Source: Pseudomonas bubulae (lineage in GTDB: Bacteria > Pseudomonadota > Gammaproteobacteria > Pseudomonadales > Pseudomonadaceae). Taken from it: a stretch of DNA of 64,000 nt. The DNA is taken from assembly GCF_037023725.1 (NCBI RefSeq), contig NZ_CP146077.1, positions 781,001 through 845,000 on the forward strand, given 5' to 3'. Below the pieces are notes generated by a model. That model had not been told where the DNA came from. It searched no databases and worked only from the letters and a program-made list of their open reading frames with translations. This document shows, in pieces, positions 8,162-17,552 of the stretch (its first letter is position 1; each line of letters starts with the position of its first letter). A program made the position numbers and the translations under genes.

Positions 8162-9556
8162 ATGACCCATCCTGCCTTGATTGATGAGCTGAAGACCCTG
8201 GTAGAGCCTGGCAAGGTTTTGACCGACGCTGACTCCCTTAATGCTTACGGCAAGGACTGGACCAAGCATTTCGCTCCCGCCCCGTTGGCCATTGTGTTCC
8301 CGAAAACCACCGAGCAGGTGCAGGCTATCGTGCTGTGGGCCAACGCCCATGACGTGGCACTGGTACCGTCGGGTGGCCGTACCGGCCTGTCCGCTGCTGC
8401 CGTGGCCGCCAATGGCGAAGTAGTAGTGTCGTTCGACTACATGAATCAGGTGCTGGACATCAACCTGACCGACCGCACCGTGGTCTGCCAGCCAGGGGTG
8501 GTCACCGAGCATCTGCAGAACCTGGCCGAAGAAAACGGTCTGTACTACCCGGTGGACTTCGCTTCGGCTGGCTCCAGCCAGATTGGCGGCAATATCGGCA
8601 CCAATGCCGGCGGCATCAAGGTGATTCGCTACGGCATGACCCGTAACTGGGTGGCCGGCATGAAAGTGGTCACCGGCAAGGGCGATGTGCTGGAGCTCAA
8701 CAAGGACCTGATCAAGAACGCCACCGGCTATGACATGCGCCAGCTGTTTATCGGTGCCGAAGGCACCCTGGGCTTTGTGGTGGAAGCCACCATGCGCCTG
8801 GACCGTGCGCCGAAAAATCTGACGGCGATGGTGTTGGGCACGGCAGATTTCGATTCGATCATGCCGGTACTGCACGCCTTCCAGAACAAGCTCGATCTGA
8901 CGGCTTTCGAGTTCTTCTCCGACAAGGCGCTGGCCAAGGTCATGGGTCGTGGCGACGTGCCTTCCCCGTTTGAAACCGACTGTCCGTTCTATGCGCTGCT
9001 GGAATTCGAGGCGACCACTGAAGAGGTTGCCAATGCGGCCCTGGAAACCTTCGAGCACTGCATGGAAGAAGGCTGGGTACTTGATGGCGTGATGAGCCAG
9101 AGCGAAACCCAACTGCAGAACCTGTGGAAACTGCGCGAGTACATCTCGGAGACCATTTCCCACTGGACGCCATACAAAAACGACATTTCGGTCACCGTGT
9201 CGAAAGTCCCGGCATTTTTGAAAGAAATTGACGCGATCGTCGGCGAACACTACCCGGATTTCGAAATTGTCTGGTTCGGCCACATTGGCGACGGCAACCT
9301 GCATCTAAACATCCTCAAGCCCGAAAACCTGAGCAAGGATGAGTTCTTCGCCAAGTGCGCGACGGTGAACAAGTGGGTGTTTGAAACCGTTGAGAAATAC
9401 AACGGCTCGATCTCTGCCGAGCATGGCGTGGGCATGACCAAGCGTGACTACCTGACCTACAGCCGTTCGCCGGTTGAGATCGAGTACATGAAAGCGCTCA
9501 AGGCCGTGTTCGACCCTAAAGGCATCATGAACCCCGGCAAGATTTTTGCGGTTTAA
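8162..9556 (+). CDS. FAD-dependent D-2-hydroxyglutarate dehydrogenase
   Basis: 464 residues of the vanillyl-alcohol-oxidase flavoprotein fold. A PCMH-type FAD domain (PSGGRTGLSAAAV, GSSQIGGNIGTNAGG, GAEGTLGFV) is followed by a C-terminal FAD-oxidase domain with the metal/substrate signature GHIGDGNLHLN and a closing SAEHGVG. It oxidises D-2-hydroxyglutarate to 2-oxoglutarate and passes electrons on, usually to ETF. The adjacency to serA is the arrangement described in P. stutzeri, where the enzyme removes the by-product of SerA and pulls serine synthesis forward. The start at MTHPALIDELK gives the family's usual length; an ATG 30 bases upstream is possible. Confidence 0.88.
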   Translation: MTHPALIDELKTLVEPGKVLTDADSLNAYGKDWTKHFAPAPLAIVFPKTTEQVQAIVLWANAHDVALVPSGGRTGLSAAAVAANGEVVVSFDYMNQVLDINLTDRTVVCQPGVVTEHLQNLAEENGLYYPVDFASAGSSQIGGNIGTNAGGIKVIRYGMTRNWVAGMKVVTGKGDVLELNKDLIKNATGYDMRQLFIGAEGTLGFVVEATMRLDRAPKNLTAMVLGTADFDSIMPVLHAFQNKLDLTAFEFFSDKALAKVMGRGDVPSPFETDCPFYALLEFEATTEEVANAALETFEHCMEEGWVLDGVMSQSETQLQNLWKLREYISETISHWTPYKNDISVTVSKVPAFLKEIDAIVGEHYPDFEIVWFGHIGDGNLHLNILKPENLSKDEFFAKCATVNKWVFETVEKYNGSISAEHGVGMTKRDYLTYSRSPVEIEYMKALKAVFDPKGIMNPGKIFAV

Positions 9557-9587
9557 AGTTAACGGTATTCAATAGCGGAGTCTGTCC

Positions 9588-10253
9588 ATGAGCTATCAGC
9601 ACCAGTATGTCGACGGTACCCGGATCCACTTTCCGATCGGTAAAGTGGTGTGCATCGGCCGCAACTATGCCGAGCACGCCAAAGAGCTGGACAACCCGAT
9701 CCCGACCGAGCCCCTGCTCTTCATCAAACCGGGCAGTTGTGTCGTGCCACTGGAAGGCGGCTTTGCGATCCCCACCGAGCGCGGTTCGGTGCATTACGAA
9801 GCCGAAATTTCGGTACTGATCGGCAAGCCCCTGTCGAACAACCCGAGCGCCGAAGAAGTGCTGGATGCGATCTCCGGTTTTGCCCCTGGCCTGGACCTGA
9901 CCCTGCGCGACAAACAGGCCGAGCTCAAAGGCAAAGGCCTGCCGTGGGAAATTGCCAAGTCGTTCGATGGCGCCTGTGTGCTGGCTCCTTTCGTACAGAG
10001 CAGCACTTTTGCTGACCTGGCCGATATCGGCATTCGTTTGACCATCAATGGCGAAGTGCGTCAGGACGGTAATAGCGCCCTGATGCTCAACCCGATCGTA
10101 CCGATGATCCAGCACATGGCTGCGTGCTTCTCGCTACAAGCCGGTGATGTGATCATGACTGGCACACCGGTGGGCGTCGGCCCACTGAATGTGGGCGATG
10201 AGCTGGTGCTGGAGCTGACGGGCGTTAGCCGCTTCGAGAGCCGCGTTCGTTAG
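9588..10253 (+). CDS. Fumarylacetoacetate hydrolase family protein (acylpyruvase-like)
   Basis: 221 residues matching the short YcgM/FAHD1-type members: VVCIGRNYAEHAKEL near the N-terminus, PLLFIKPGSCVVPL, metal-binding HYEAEISVLIGK, and the C-terminal GDVIMTGTPVGVGPL. Such enzymes hydrolyse acylpyruvates or decarboxylate oxaloacetate in a metal-dependent way. It lies 31 bases after the D-2-hydroxyglutarate dehydrogenase, same strand, with GGAG before the ATG, so the two are probably co-transcribed. The exact substrate is unknown. Confidence 0.85.
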   Translation: MSYQHQYVDGTRIHFPIGKVVCIGRNYAEHAKELDNPIPTEPLLFIKPGSCVVPLEGGFAIPTERGSVHYEAEISVLIGKPLSNNPSAEEVLDAISGFAPGLDLTLRDKQAELKGKGLPWEIAKSFDGACVLAPFVQSSTFADLADIGIRLTINGEVRQDGNSALMLNPIVPMIQHMAACFSLQAGDVIMTGTPVGVGPLNVGDELVLELTGVSRFESRVR

Positions 10254-10274
10254 TCCGGGCCTGGCAATTGAAAC

Positions 10275-10300
10275 AGCCTGTGGCAACGGCCACAGGCTTT
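10275..10300. terminator. Hairpin between convergent genes, probable terminator
   Basis: Stem AGCCTGTGGC / GCCACAGGCT with an AACG loop, between the stop of the FAH-family gene and the stop of thyA. Flanking A/T runs are short, so strength is uncertain. Confidence 0.65.
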
Positions 10301-10304
10301 GGCA

Positions 10305-11276
10305 TTACACCGCCATCGGCGCGGTCATTGGTGCGTGGTGCTGGTAGCCTTCGAGGCTGAAGTCGCCCGGCTCGATCATGCCCAGCCACTCCGGCTGGTA
10401 CACGCCGGTCTTGGCGAATTCCGGTACGCGGTCCGAGATTACCAGTTTGGGCATCGGGAACGGCTCGCGGGTGAGCTGCTCGTTAAGCATGTCCAGGTGG
10501 TTTTCGTACACGTGGGCATCGCCGATAAAGTAGGTGAACCAGCGTGGTGTATAGCCGGTCAGGCGGCCGATCAGGCTCAGCAGCGCAGCGCCTTCGGTCA
10601 GGTTGAACGGTGTCCCCAGGCCCAGGTCGTTGGAACGGATGTAGAGGGTCAGGGAAATCTCCCTGGTCTCGACATTCGGGTGGAACTGGTACAGCAGGTG
10701 GCACGGTGGCAGGGCCATTTCGTCGAGCTGGGCGCAGTTCCAGCCGTGGAACAGGATACGGCGGCTGCCCGGGTCATTGATGATGGTGTCGACGCACTGG
10801 CGCACCTGGTCGATGGCCTTGTACAGCACCACATAGGCCTGGCCGTCTTCTTCGCCTTCGGCAATCTGGCGATAACCCTGGCTCAGGCACAACTCGATAG
10901 CGGCCACATTGCTGCGATCAACTTGCTTGTAGGCCGGCCATTTGCGCCATTGCACACCGTAGATCTCGCCAAGGTCGTCTTCGCCCTGACGGAACGGGTT
11001 GGCCAGCCACTGGGCGTTTTCGTTGGCGTTCTGGTCCCACACCTTGCAGCCCAATGCGCGGAAGTCTGCAGCGCTATTGACCGGGCGCAAGAAACCGCAC
11101 ATCTCGCCAATGGCCGATTTGAACGCCATGCGCCGGGTGGTGATGGCCGGGAAGCCTTCCTTGAGGTCATAGCGCAGCATGGCGCCGGGCAGGCTGATGG
11201 TTTTTACGCCGGTACGGTTGGCTTGCAGGGTGCCGTTTTTAATGACGTTGGCAACGAGGTCGAGATATTGCTTCAT
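10305..11276 (-). CDS. thyA: Thymidylate synthase
   Basis: Methylates dUMP to dTMP using methylene-tetrahydrofolate. It shows the catalytic [10 protein letters not shown] (Cys192), the dUMP-binding [12 protein letters not shown] region, the early T-R-T-G-type loop and [14 protein letters not shown]. At 323 residues it is longer than the 264-residue E. coli enzyme. The extra residues lie mainly between about 110 and 165, before the catalytic cysteine. Last gene of a three-gene minus-strand unit TauE-family, lgt, thyA. Confidence 0.95.
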   Translation of the reverse strand: MKQYLDLVANVIKNGTLQANRTGVKTISLPGAMLRYDLKEGFPAITTRRMAFKSAIGEMCGFLRPVNSAADFRALGCKVWDQNANENAQWLANPFRQGEDDLGEIYGVQWRKWPAYKQVDRSNVAAIELCLSQGYRQIAEGEEDGQAYVVLYKAIDQVRQCVDTIINDPGSRRILFHGWNCAQLDEMALPPCHLLYQFHPNVETREISLTLYIRSNDLGLGTPFNLTEGAALLSLIGRLTGYTPRWFTYFIGDAHVYENHLDMLNEQLTREPFPMPKLVISDRVPEFAKTGVYQPEWLGMIEPGDFSLEGYQHHAPMTAPMAV

Positions 11277-11296
11277 GGTTTTCCTACCGTTTGAAT

Positions 11297-11317
11297 GCGG
11301 GGCTTTATAAGCCCCGC
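11297..11317 (-). other. Intercistronic hairpin lgt-thyA
   Basis: Perfect 9-base stem GCGGGGCTT / AAGCCCCGC with a 3-base loop, 20 bases before the thyA start. No T-run follows on the minus strand, so it is more likely an mRNA-stabilising or translation-modulating hairpin than a terminator. Confidence 0.6.
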
Positions 11318-11329
11318 CATCCGAATGTA

Positions 11330-12133
11330 TTACGCAGCTTTTTGAGCCGCTGGATCGCGGTGGTAAGCCCACCAGATCAGGAACAGGCCGCCCGCGATCA
11401 TCGGGATACAGAGAATTTGCCCCATCGTCACCCAGCCGAACGCGAGATAACCCAATTGGGCATCCGGCACACGGACGAATTCGACGATAAAGCGGAAGAT
11501 GCCGTAGAACAGGGCGAACATCCCGGAAACCGCCATGGTTGGACGGGGTTTGCGCGAGTACAGCCAAAGAATCAGGAAGAGTGCCACACCTTCGAGGGCG
11601 AACTGGTAAAGCTGCGACGGATGACGCGCCAGTTGTTGTGGGTCGGTAGGGAAGATCATCGCCCACGGCACATCGCTGGCCTTGCCCCACAGTTCGGCGT
11701 TGATAAAGTTGCCGATGCGCCCTGCACCCAGGCCAATGGGCACTACAGGGGCGATAAAGTCCATGATCTGGAAGAATGACTTGCCGTTGCGCTTGCCAAA
11801 ACCCCACACCGCCAGCATCACGCCGATCAGGCCGCCGTGGAACGCCATGCCGCCTTTCCACACTTCAAAAATCAGCAGCGGGTTGGCGATATAGGCGCTC
11901 AGGTCGTAAAACAGCACATAGCCCAGGCGCCCGCCGACAATCACGCCCATGGCCACCCAGAACACCAGGTCGGAGAGTTTCTCCTTGGTCCAGGTCGGGT
12001 CGAAGCGGTTGAGGCGGCGTGACAGGATCAGCCAGGCAGCGCCAATGCCGATCAGGTACATCAAGCCGTACCAATGAATTTTCAGCGGGCCGATGGCCAG
12101 TGCCACCGGATCAATCTGCGGGTAAGGCAGCAT
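11330..12133 (-). CDS. lgt: Prolipoprotein diacylglyceryl transferase
   Basis: Inner-membrane enzyme that moves diacylglycerol from phosphatidylglycerol to the lipobox cysteine of prolipoproteins, the first step of lipoprotein maturation. 267 residues, about seven membrane segments, the Lgt signature [13 protein letters not shown], an [11 protein letters not shown]-terminal element and an FHGGLIG segment. It sits directly upstream of thyA, a conserved lgt-thyA pair. The start ATG is followed by [10 protein letters not shown], typical of the family. Confidence 0.96.
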   Translation of the reverse strand: MLPYPQIDPVALAIGPLKIHWYGLMYLIGIGAAWLILSRRLNRFDPTWTKEKLSDLVFWVAMGVIVGGRLGYVLFYDLSAYIANPLLIFEVWKGGMAFHGGLIGVMLAVWGFGKRNGKSFFQIMDFIAPVVPIGLGAGRIGNFINAELWGKASDVPWAMIFPTDPQQLARHPSQLYQFALEGVALFLILWLYSRKPRPTMAVSGMFALFYGIFRFIVEFVRVPDAQLGYLAFGWVTMGQILCIPMIAGGLFLIWWAYHRDPAAQKAA

Positions 12134-12145
12134 TGCGACTCCTTG

Positions 12146-12928
12146 TTAGATCAGGAAACTCAAGCCGACACAGAACAACAGTGCGGCAAACAGCCGTTTC
12201 AGCAGGCGTGGCGAGAGCTTGTGGGCCAGTCGCGCACCGAAACGGGCGAAAAACATGCTGGTCAGGGCGATCCCGAGCAGCGCGGGCAGGTAGACAAAAC
12301 CGAGACTATGCGCGGGCAGGTCGGGGTTGTGCCAGCCAATGATCATGAAACTTGCTGCACCTGCCAGTGCAATCGGCAGCCCGCAGGCTGACGACGTGGC
12401 CACGGCCTGCTGCATCGGCACGCTACGCCAGCTCAGAAATGGCACGGTCAGCGAGCCGCCGCCGATGCCGAAAATCGCCGAAGCCCAGCCAATCACCGTA
12501 CCGGCCAGGGTCAGCCCGACCTTGCCAGGTACCGTGCCAGTGGCCTTGGGTTGCAAGCCCAGGGCCATCTGAATGGCGATCACCACGGCGAACACACCGA
12601 TGATTTTCTGCAAGTGGGGGCCGGCAATGGCTTCTGCGGTCAACGCACCGATGCCCGCACCGATCAGGATGCCCAGCGTCATCCAGAGCACCAGAGGCCA
12701 GCGCACGGCGCCTTTTCGATGGTGCTCGCGAATCGAGTTGATCGAGGTAAAAATGATCGTGGCCAGTGACGTGCCAACGGCCAGATGGGTCAGCACCTCG
12801 CTGTCAAAACCCTGCAAGGTGAAGCTGAACACCAGCACTGGCACGATGATCAACCCGCCGCCGACCCCGAACAGCCCGGCCAGCACCCCCGCAAAACCTC
12901 CCAGTACCAGATAGAGCAGAAATTCCAT
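12146..12928 (-). CDS. TauE/SafE-family sulfite exporter-like membrane protein
   Basis: 260 residues, about eight membrane segments, with the duplicated TauE/SafE pattern: GFAGVLAGLFGVGGGLIIVP near the N-terminus and GWASAIFGIGGGSLTVP in the middle. The family exports sulfite, sulfoacetate and other organic anions. The start at MEFLLYLVLG follows a G-rich stretch (GGGGGGGGCGTC). It lies 12 bases upstream of lgt in the same direction. The substrate is unknown. Confidence 0.87.
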   Translation of the reverse strand: MEFLLYLVLGGFAGVLAGLFGVGGGLIIVPVLVFSFTLQGFDSEVLTHLAVGTSLATIIFTSINSIREHHRKGAVRWPLVLWMTLGILIGAGIGALTAEAIAGPHLQKIIGVFAVVIAIQMALGLQPKATGTVPGKVGLTLAGTVIGWASAIFGIGGGSLTVPFLSWRSVPMQQAVATSSACGLPIALAGAASFMIIGWHNPDLPAHSLGFVYLPALLGIALTSMFFARFGARLAHKLSPRLLKRLFAALLFCVGLSFLI

Positions 12929-13058
12929 GACGCCCCCCCCAAATTTGATCCGCATGGTAACGGAGCAAGGGCTTTGGCTCCACTGCGCTGCACGGTATGG
13001 CGCGAGCCGCCCGAGCAATCTATAAGTAGTGTGGTTAAAAAAACATTAAGGACTGCCC

Positions 13059-13805
13059 ATGTGTCTGATTGTCTTCGCCTGGCGCCCCGGCCATGCACAG
13101 CCTTTGGTCGTTGCGGCCAACCGCGATGAATTCTATGCCCGCCCCGCCAAACCCCTGGCGCAGTGGGCCAATGCGCCACAGGTATATGCCGGGCGCGACC
13201 TTGAAGCGGGAGGAACCTGGCTGGGCATCGGCGCCGATGGACGCTTTGCGGCCCTGACCAATATCCGCGAACCGCACAAGCCGCCTTCACGGCGCTCACG
13301 GGGCGAGCTGGTGGCAGACTTTCTCATCGGCCACCAGTCAATTGCCGAGTATTTCACCCAGGTAGGCCGACGTTCTGTCGACTATGCCGGTTTTAATCTG
13401 CTGTTGGGCACCGCAGATCAGCTCTGGCATTTCAATTCCGGGGAACTGGCGCCGCAACCGCTGAGCGCGGGGATTTATGGTTTGTCCAACGGCGGGCTGG
13501 ATACGCCGTGGCCCAAACTGCTCAAAGCCAAGGCCGCGCTGGCCGAGGTGCTGGACAACCCGCAGCCACAAGCGCTGCTGGCGTTGCTCAAGGACCCGCA
13601 GACGGCCCCGTTCAGCGAACTGCCGGACACCGGCGTAGGTCTGGCCACGGAGAGTCTGCTGTCGAGTGTGTTTATCACCAGCCCCAGCTATGGCACCCGT
13701 GCCAGTACCGCGCTTATTGTGAATGCAGACGGGTCAAGGGTGATGGTGGAACACAGCTTCGGGCCGCATGGGGGGCGGTTGGGAGAGGTAAGGCTGGTGG
13801 TGTGA
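13059..13805 (+). CDS. NRDE-family (TANGO2-like) protein
   Basis: 248 residues starting MCLIVFAW with the family motif AANRDEFYARP at about 26-36, then WLGIGADGRFAALTN and R.SRGELV. The N-terminal Cys2 after Met suggests an Ntn-hydrolase-like fold. TANGO2 relatives are linked to heme and lipid homeostasis in eukaryotes; the bacterial role is not settled. AAGGA precedes the ATG. Transcribed alone, divergent from the TauE-family gene. Confidence 0.82.
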   Translation: MCLIVFAWRPGHAQPLVVAANRDEFYARPAKPLAQWANAPQVYAGRDLEAGGTWLGIGADGRFAALTNIREPHKPPSRRSRGELVADFLIGHQSIAEYFTQVGRRSVDYAGFNLLLGTADQLWHFNSGELAPQPLSAGIYGLSNGGLDTPWPKLLKAKAALAEVLDNPQPQALLALLKDPQTAPFSELPDTGVGLATESLLSSVFITSPSYGTRASTALIVNADGSRVMVEHSFGPHGGRLGEVRLVV

Positions 13806-13810
13806 CGCTA

Positions 13811-13857
13811 GCCCTCACCCCAACCCTCTCCCTCCGGGAGTGGGTTAGGGTGAGGGC
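13811..13857. repeat. Palindromic repeat (CCCTCACCCCAACC type)
   Basis: The arms GCCCTCACCC and GGGTGAGGGC flank a centre CCTCCGGGAG, giving a near-perfect 47-base palindrome. It is unrelated to the GTGGGAGC REP class. It lies between the convergent NRDE gene and ptsP, so it can act as a terminator. Confidence 0.8.
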
Positions 13858-13862
13858 GCTTT

Positions 13863-16142
13863 TCAGTAAGGCTTGATCGCCGCCGGGTTCATCATGCGGG
13901 TCAGGCCCATGTTTTTCAGCGCCAGTTGAATGGTGCTGCGAATGACCTGCGGGTTGTCGATGGTCATCACTTCGGCCAGCAGTTCCTTGGCGCGACTCAG
14001 GCTGACCTGACGCAGCATCCATTTCACTTTCGGCAAGTTGGTGGCGTTCATCGACAGGCTGTCAAAGCCCATCGCCATCAACAAGATCGCCGCCGCCGGG
14101 TCACCGGCCATTTCTCCACAGATGCTCGCCGGCTTGCCTTCGGCATGGGCGTCACGCACCACCGACTGCAGGGCCTGCAGCACCGCCGGGTGCAGATAGT
14201 CGTACAAGTCCGCCACGCGTGGGTTGTTGCGGTCCACAGCGAGCAGATACTGGGTCAAATCGTTGGAACCCACCGACAGAAAGTCGACCTGACGGGCCAG
14301 CTCCTTGGTCTGATAAACCGCAGCCGGGATTTCGATCATCACCCCAATAGGCGGCATCGGCACGTCGGTGCCTTCGTCGCGCACTTCACCCCAGGCGCGG
14401 TGCAACAGGTGCAGGGCTTCTTCGAGTTCGTGGGTGCCCGAGATCATCGGCAGCAAGATACGCAGGTTGTTCAGGCCTTCACTGGCCTTGAGCATGGCCC
14501 GGGCCTGCACCAGAAAGATTTCAGGGTGGTCGAGGGTCACGCGAATCCCGCGCCAGCCCAGGAACGGGTTTTCTTCCTTGATCGGGAAGTAAGACAGTGA
14601 CTTGTCGCCGCCGATGTCCAGGCTGCGCATGGTCACCGGTTGCGGATGGAAGGCAGATAATTGCTCGCGATAAATCGCCAGCTGCTCCTTTTCGCTGGGA
14701 AAGCGCTGGTTGATCATGAACGGCACTTCGGTGCGGTACAGACCTACGCCTTCAGCGCCACGCTGTTGTGCTCGCGCCACATCGGCCAGCAGGCCGGTAT
14801 TGACCCACAGCGGCATGCGATGCCCGTCAGGGGTGATGCAGGGTAGCTCGCGCAGGGCATCAAGCCCCAGGGACAGCTGGCGCTCTTCCTCGACCACCTC
14901 GGCGTATTGCTTGCGCAGCACTTCGCTGGGGTTGGTATAGACCTCGCCGTGGTAGCCGTCGACGATCATCTGGATGCCGTCGACCCTGGAGTACGGCAGG
15001 TCGACCACGCCCATCGCCGTCGGGATACCCATGGCGCGGGCCAGGATGGCAACGTGGGAGTTGCCCGAACCCAGTACCGACACCAGGCCTGCCAGCTTGC
15101 CTTCGGGCACTTCACCGAGCATGGTGGCCGTCAGCTCTTCGCTGACCAGAATGGTGTTGTCCGGGTAGACCATGGTTTGCTGGCGATCATGCTGCAAATA
15201 GGCCAGCAGACGACGGCCAAGGTCACGCACATCCGACGCCCGCTCACGCAGGTAGTCGTCGTCCATCAGTTCGAAACGGTTGACGTGATCGGTCACGACC
15301 TGGCGCAGCGCGCCCTGGGCCCATTGACCGGTCTTGATGACATTTTTGACTTCGCTGCCCAGCGACGCATCGTCGAGCATCATCAGGTACACGTCGAACA
15401 ATGCCTGTTCTTCGGGGCGCAACTGGGTGGCGAGTTTCTTGGACACCGCGCGCATATCGTTGCGCACGCCTTCCAGGGCGGTCTTGAACAACGCAATTTC
15501 GGCGGGGATATCGGTGATGGTCTTGTCGGGCACCACATCCAGATCCGCGGGTGGCAGCATCACCACGGCGGTACCCACGGCAGCGCCCGGCGAACCCGGT
15601 ACGCCGACGAACTTGGCTTCCTGGATGCCCTTGCCCTGACGGCCCAGGCCACGAATCGAACCCGTGGCTTCGGCGTGGGCAATAACCCCGGCCAACTGGG
15701 CGCTCATGGTCACCAGGAAGGCTTCTTCACCTTCGTCGAACTGACGGCGCTCCTTTTGCTGAATGACCAGGACCCCGACCACGCGCCGGTGGTGGATGAT
15801 CGGCGCACCCAGGAAGGAGGCATAGCGCTCCTCACCGGTTTCGGCAAAGTAGCGATAGCGCGGGTGATCGGCGGCGTTTTCGAGGTTCAGAGGCTCTTCA
15901 CGGGTGCCCACAAGGCCCACAAGGCCTTCGTTGGGCGCCATGCTGACTTTGCCGATCGAGCGCTTGTTCAAGCCCTCGGTGGCCATCAGGACAAAGCGGT
16001 TGGTCTCTGGATCAAGCAAATAGACCGAGCAGACCTGGCTGCTCATGGCCTCTTTGACGCGCAACACAATAATCCCCAACGCCGCCTTGAGATCCTTGGC
16101 GGAGTTAACTTCCTGGACGATCTTGCGCAGCGTATTGAGCAT
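13863..16142 (-). CDS. ptsP: Phosphoenolpyruvate-protein phosphotransferase PtsP (EI-Ntr)
   Basis: First enzyme of the nitrogen-related PTS, moving phosphate from PEP to NPr. 759 residues: an N-terminal GAF domain (about 15-155), the EI swivel domain with the phosphorylated histidine in SGNSHVAILARAMGIPTAMG (His363), and a C-terminal PEP-binding TIM barrel (GVGLYRTE..., GGDKSLSYF, SVGSNDLTQYLLAVDRNN). It lies 21 bases downstream of rppH on the same strand, the classical rppH-ptsP pair. In Pseudomonas it affects nitrogen/carbon balance, polymer storage and virulence traits. Confidence 0.96.
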   Translation of the reverse strand: MLNTLRKIVQEVNSAKDLKAALGIIVLRVKEAMSSQVCSVYLLDPETNRFVLMATEGLNKRSIGKVSMAPNEGLVGLVGTREEPLNLENAADHPRYRYFAETGEERYASFLGAPIIHHRRVVGVLVIQQKERRQFDEGEEAFLVTMSAQLAGVIAHAEATGSIRGLGRQGKGIQEAKFVGVPGSPGAAVGTAVVMLPPADLDVVPDKTITDIPAEIALFKTALEGVRNDMRAVSKKLATQLRPEEQALFDVYLMMLDDASLGSEVKNVIKTGQWAQGALRQVVTDHVNRFELMDDDYLRERASDVRDLGRRLLAYLQHDRQQTMVYPDNTILVSEELTATMLGEVPEGKLAGLVSVLGSGNSHVAILARAMGIPTAMGVVDLPYSRVDGIQMIVDGYHGEVYTNPSEVLRKQYAEVVEEERQLSLGLDALRELPCITPDGHRMPLWVNTGLLADVARAQQRGAEGVGLYRTEVPFMINQRFPSEKEQLAIYREQLSAFHPQPVTMRSLDIGGDKSLSYFPIKEENPFLGWRGIRVTLDHPEIFLVQARAMLKASEGLNNLRILLPMISGTHELEEALHLLHRAWGEVRDEGTDVPMPPIGVMIEIPAAVYQTKELARQVDFLSVGSNDLTQYLLAVDRNNPRVADLYDYLHPAVLQALQSVVRDAHAEGKPASICGEMAGDPAAAILLMAMGFDSLSMNATNLPKVKWMLRQVSLSRAKELLAEVMTIDNPQVIRSTIQLALKNMGLTRMMNPAAIKPY

Positions 16143-16163
16143 GGCTCGGGGTCGAACTCCGTG

Positions 16164-16643
16164 TCAGGCGCGCGTTAAAAGGCGCGGGGCAAGCTCTTTG
16201 AGAGCGCGACGGTAGACCTCGCGCTTGAATGTCACCACCTGGCCCAACGGGTACCAATAACTGACCCAACGCCAGCCATCGAACTCCGGTTTACCGGTCA
16301 AATCCATCCGCACCCGTTGCTCGTTGGAGACCAGGCGCAGCAAAAACCACTTTTGCTTCTGGCCGATGCACAGCGGTTGGCTGTGGGTACGTACCAGGCG
16401 TTGCGGCAAACGATAACGCAACCAGCCTCGCGTGCAGGCGAGTATTTCTACATCTTCGCGTTCAAGGCCAACTTCTTCGTTCAGCTCACGGTACAAGGCG
16501 TCTTCCGGCGTTTCGTCAGGGTTGATGCCACCCTGTGGAAACTGCCAGGCGTCTTGATTGATACGGCGAGCCCAAAGTACCTGACCAGCGTCATTTGTCA
16601 GAATAATCCCGACATTAGGGCGGAAACCATCGGGGTCGATCAC
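16164..16643 (-). CDS. rppH: RNA 5'-pyrophosphohydrolase (Nudix)
   Basis: Removes pyrophosphate from mRNA 5' ends to start decay. 159 residues from a GTG start ([15 protein letters not shown]), which gives the standard family length and has GAGG 8 bases upstream. Longer in-frame starts exist but lack support. The Nudix box lies at about 38-60 ([13 protein letters not shown]... RELNEEVGL), followed by the RppH-type W-L-RYRLP and QKWFLLRL segments. Heads the rppH-ptsP unit, divergent from the HAD gene. Confidence 0.95.
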   Translation of the reverse strand: MIDPDGFRPNVGIILTNDAGQVLWARRINQDAWQFPQGGINPDETPEDALYRELNEEVGLEREDVEILACTRGWLRYRLPQRLVRTHSQPLCIGQKQKWFLLRLVSNEQRVRMDLTGKPEFDGWRWVSYWYPLGQVVTFKREVYRRALKELAPRLLTRA

Positions 16644-16786
16644 GGCAACAACCTCGCAAACGCATGTCGCCGCATTGTTCCACAAAGGTTGTGAAAGCAG
16701 CAACGCGCCTTCCTGCCTTATGTGCACTCTTGTTAAAAGACCGTATTCTTGTGGCCTTTTCTCAGGCAACTCAACGGGTAACCTCA

Positions 16787-17443
16787 ATGCGTCTGGCTTT
16801 ATTCGACTTGGACAACACCCTCCTGGGCGGTGACAGCGATCACGCCTGGGGCGATTACCTGTGCCGCCGGGGCATTCTCGACGGCGACGCCTACAAGGCG
16901 CGCAACGACGCGTTCTATCAGGACTACCTGGCCGGCAAGCTGGACAACGCCGCCTACCTTAATTTCAGCATGGAAATCTTTGGCCGCCATGACATGGCGC
17001 AACTGGATCAATGGCACCGCGAATTCATGCGCGACTGCATTGATGGCCTGATGCTGCCCAAGGCCCATGCCCTGCTGGCCAAACACCGTGAAGCCGGCGA
17101 CACCCTGGTGATCATCACTGCCACCAACCGCGTGATCACGGCCCCCATTGCCGAAAAACTCGGCGTGGAACATTTGATTGCCACCGAATGCGAAATCATC
17201 GATGGCCGTTACACCGGTCGCAGCACAGACGTACCGTGCTTCCGTGAAGGCAAGGTGACACGCCTGAACCGCTGGATCGAAGAAAACGGCTATAGCCTGG
17301 CAGACAGCTACTTCTACAGCGATTCGATGAATGACTTGCCGCTGCTGGAGCAGGTTGACCATCCGGTGGCGGTCGACCCGGATCCGAACTTGCGTGCGGA
17401 GGCCATCAAGCGTGGCTGGGAAGTCATCTCGCTGCGCGACTGA
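16787..17443 (+). CDS. HAD-IB family phosphatase (SerB-like)
   Basis: 218 residues with HAD motif I FDLDNTLL (Asp7, Asp9), motif II in LVIITATNR, and motif [21 protein letters not shown] with a following hydrophobic V-A-VDPD. The cap is the helical IB type between motifs I and II. These enzymes remove phosphate from small metabolites. The same position next to rppH is held by PA0335 in P. aeruginosa, for which a histidinol-phosphatase role has been suggested (recalled, not certain). Starts at [12 protein letters not shown] pair follows. Confidence 0.85.
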   Translation: MRLALFDLDNTLLGGDSDHAWGDYLCRRGILDGDAYKARNDAFYQDYLAGKLDNAAYLNFSMEIFGRHDMAQLDQWHREFMRDCIDGLMLPKAHALLAKHREAGDTLVIITATNRVITAPIAEKLGVEHLIATECEIIDGRYTGRSTDVPCFREGKVTRLNRWIEENGYSLADSYFYSDSMNDLPLLEQVDHPVAVDPDPNLRAEAIKRGWEVISLRD

Positions 17444-17452
17444 CACACAACC

Positions 17453-17539
17453 TGTGGGAGCGGGCTTGCTCGCGATAAGATCGCCGCGGTTTTTCTGCAA
17501 GACCTCAGTGATGCCATCGCGAGCAAGCCCGCTCCCACA
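17453..17539. repeat. REP-type inverted pair
   Basis: TGTGGGAGCGGGCTTGCTCGC on the left and its complement GCGAGCAAGCCCGCTCCCACA on the right, about 45 bases apart. Lies between the convergent ends of the HAD gene and the DUF2269-like gene. Confidence 0.88.
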
Positions 17540-17552
17540 CAAGCACGTGTGC

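Noticed and set aside
14907..16178. Long plus-strand frame opposite ptsP
   Set aside because: Antisense shadow rich in H, G, Q and D; ptsP on the other strand is certain.
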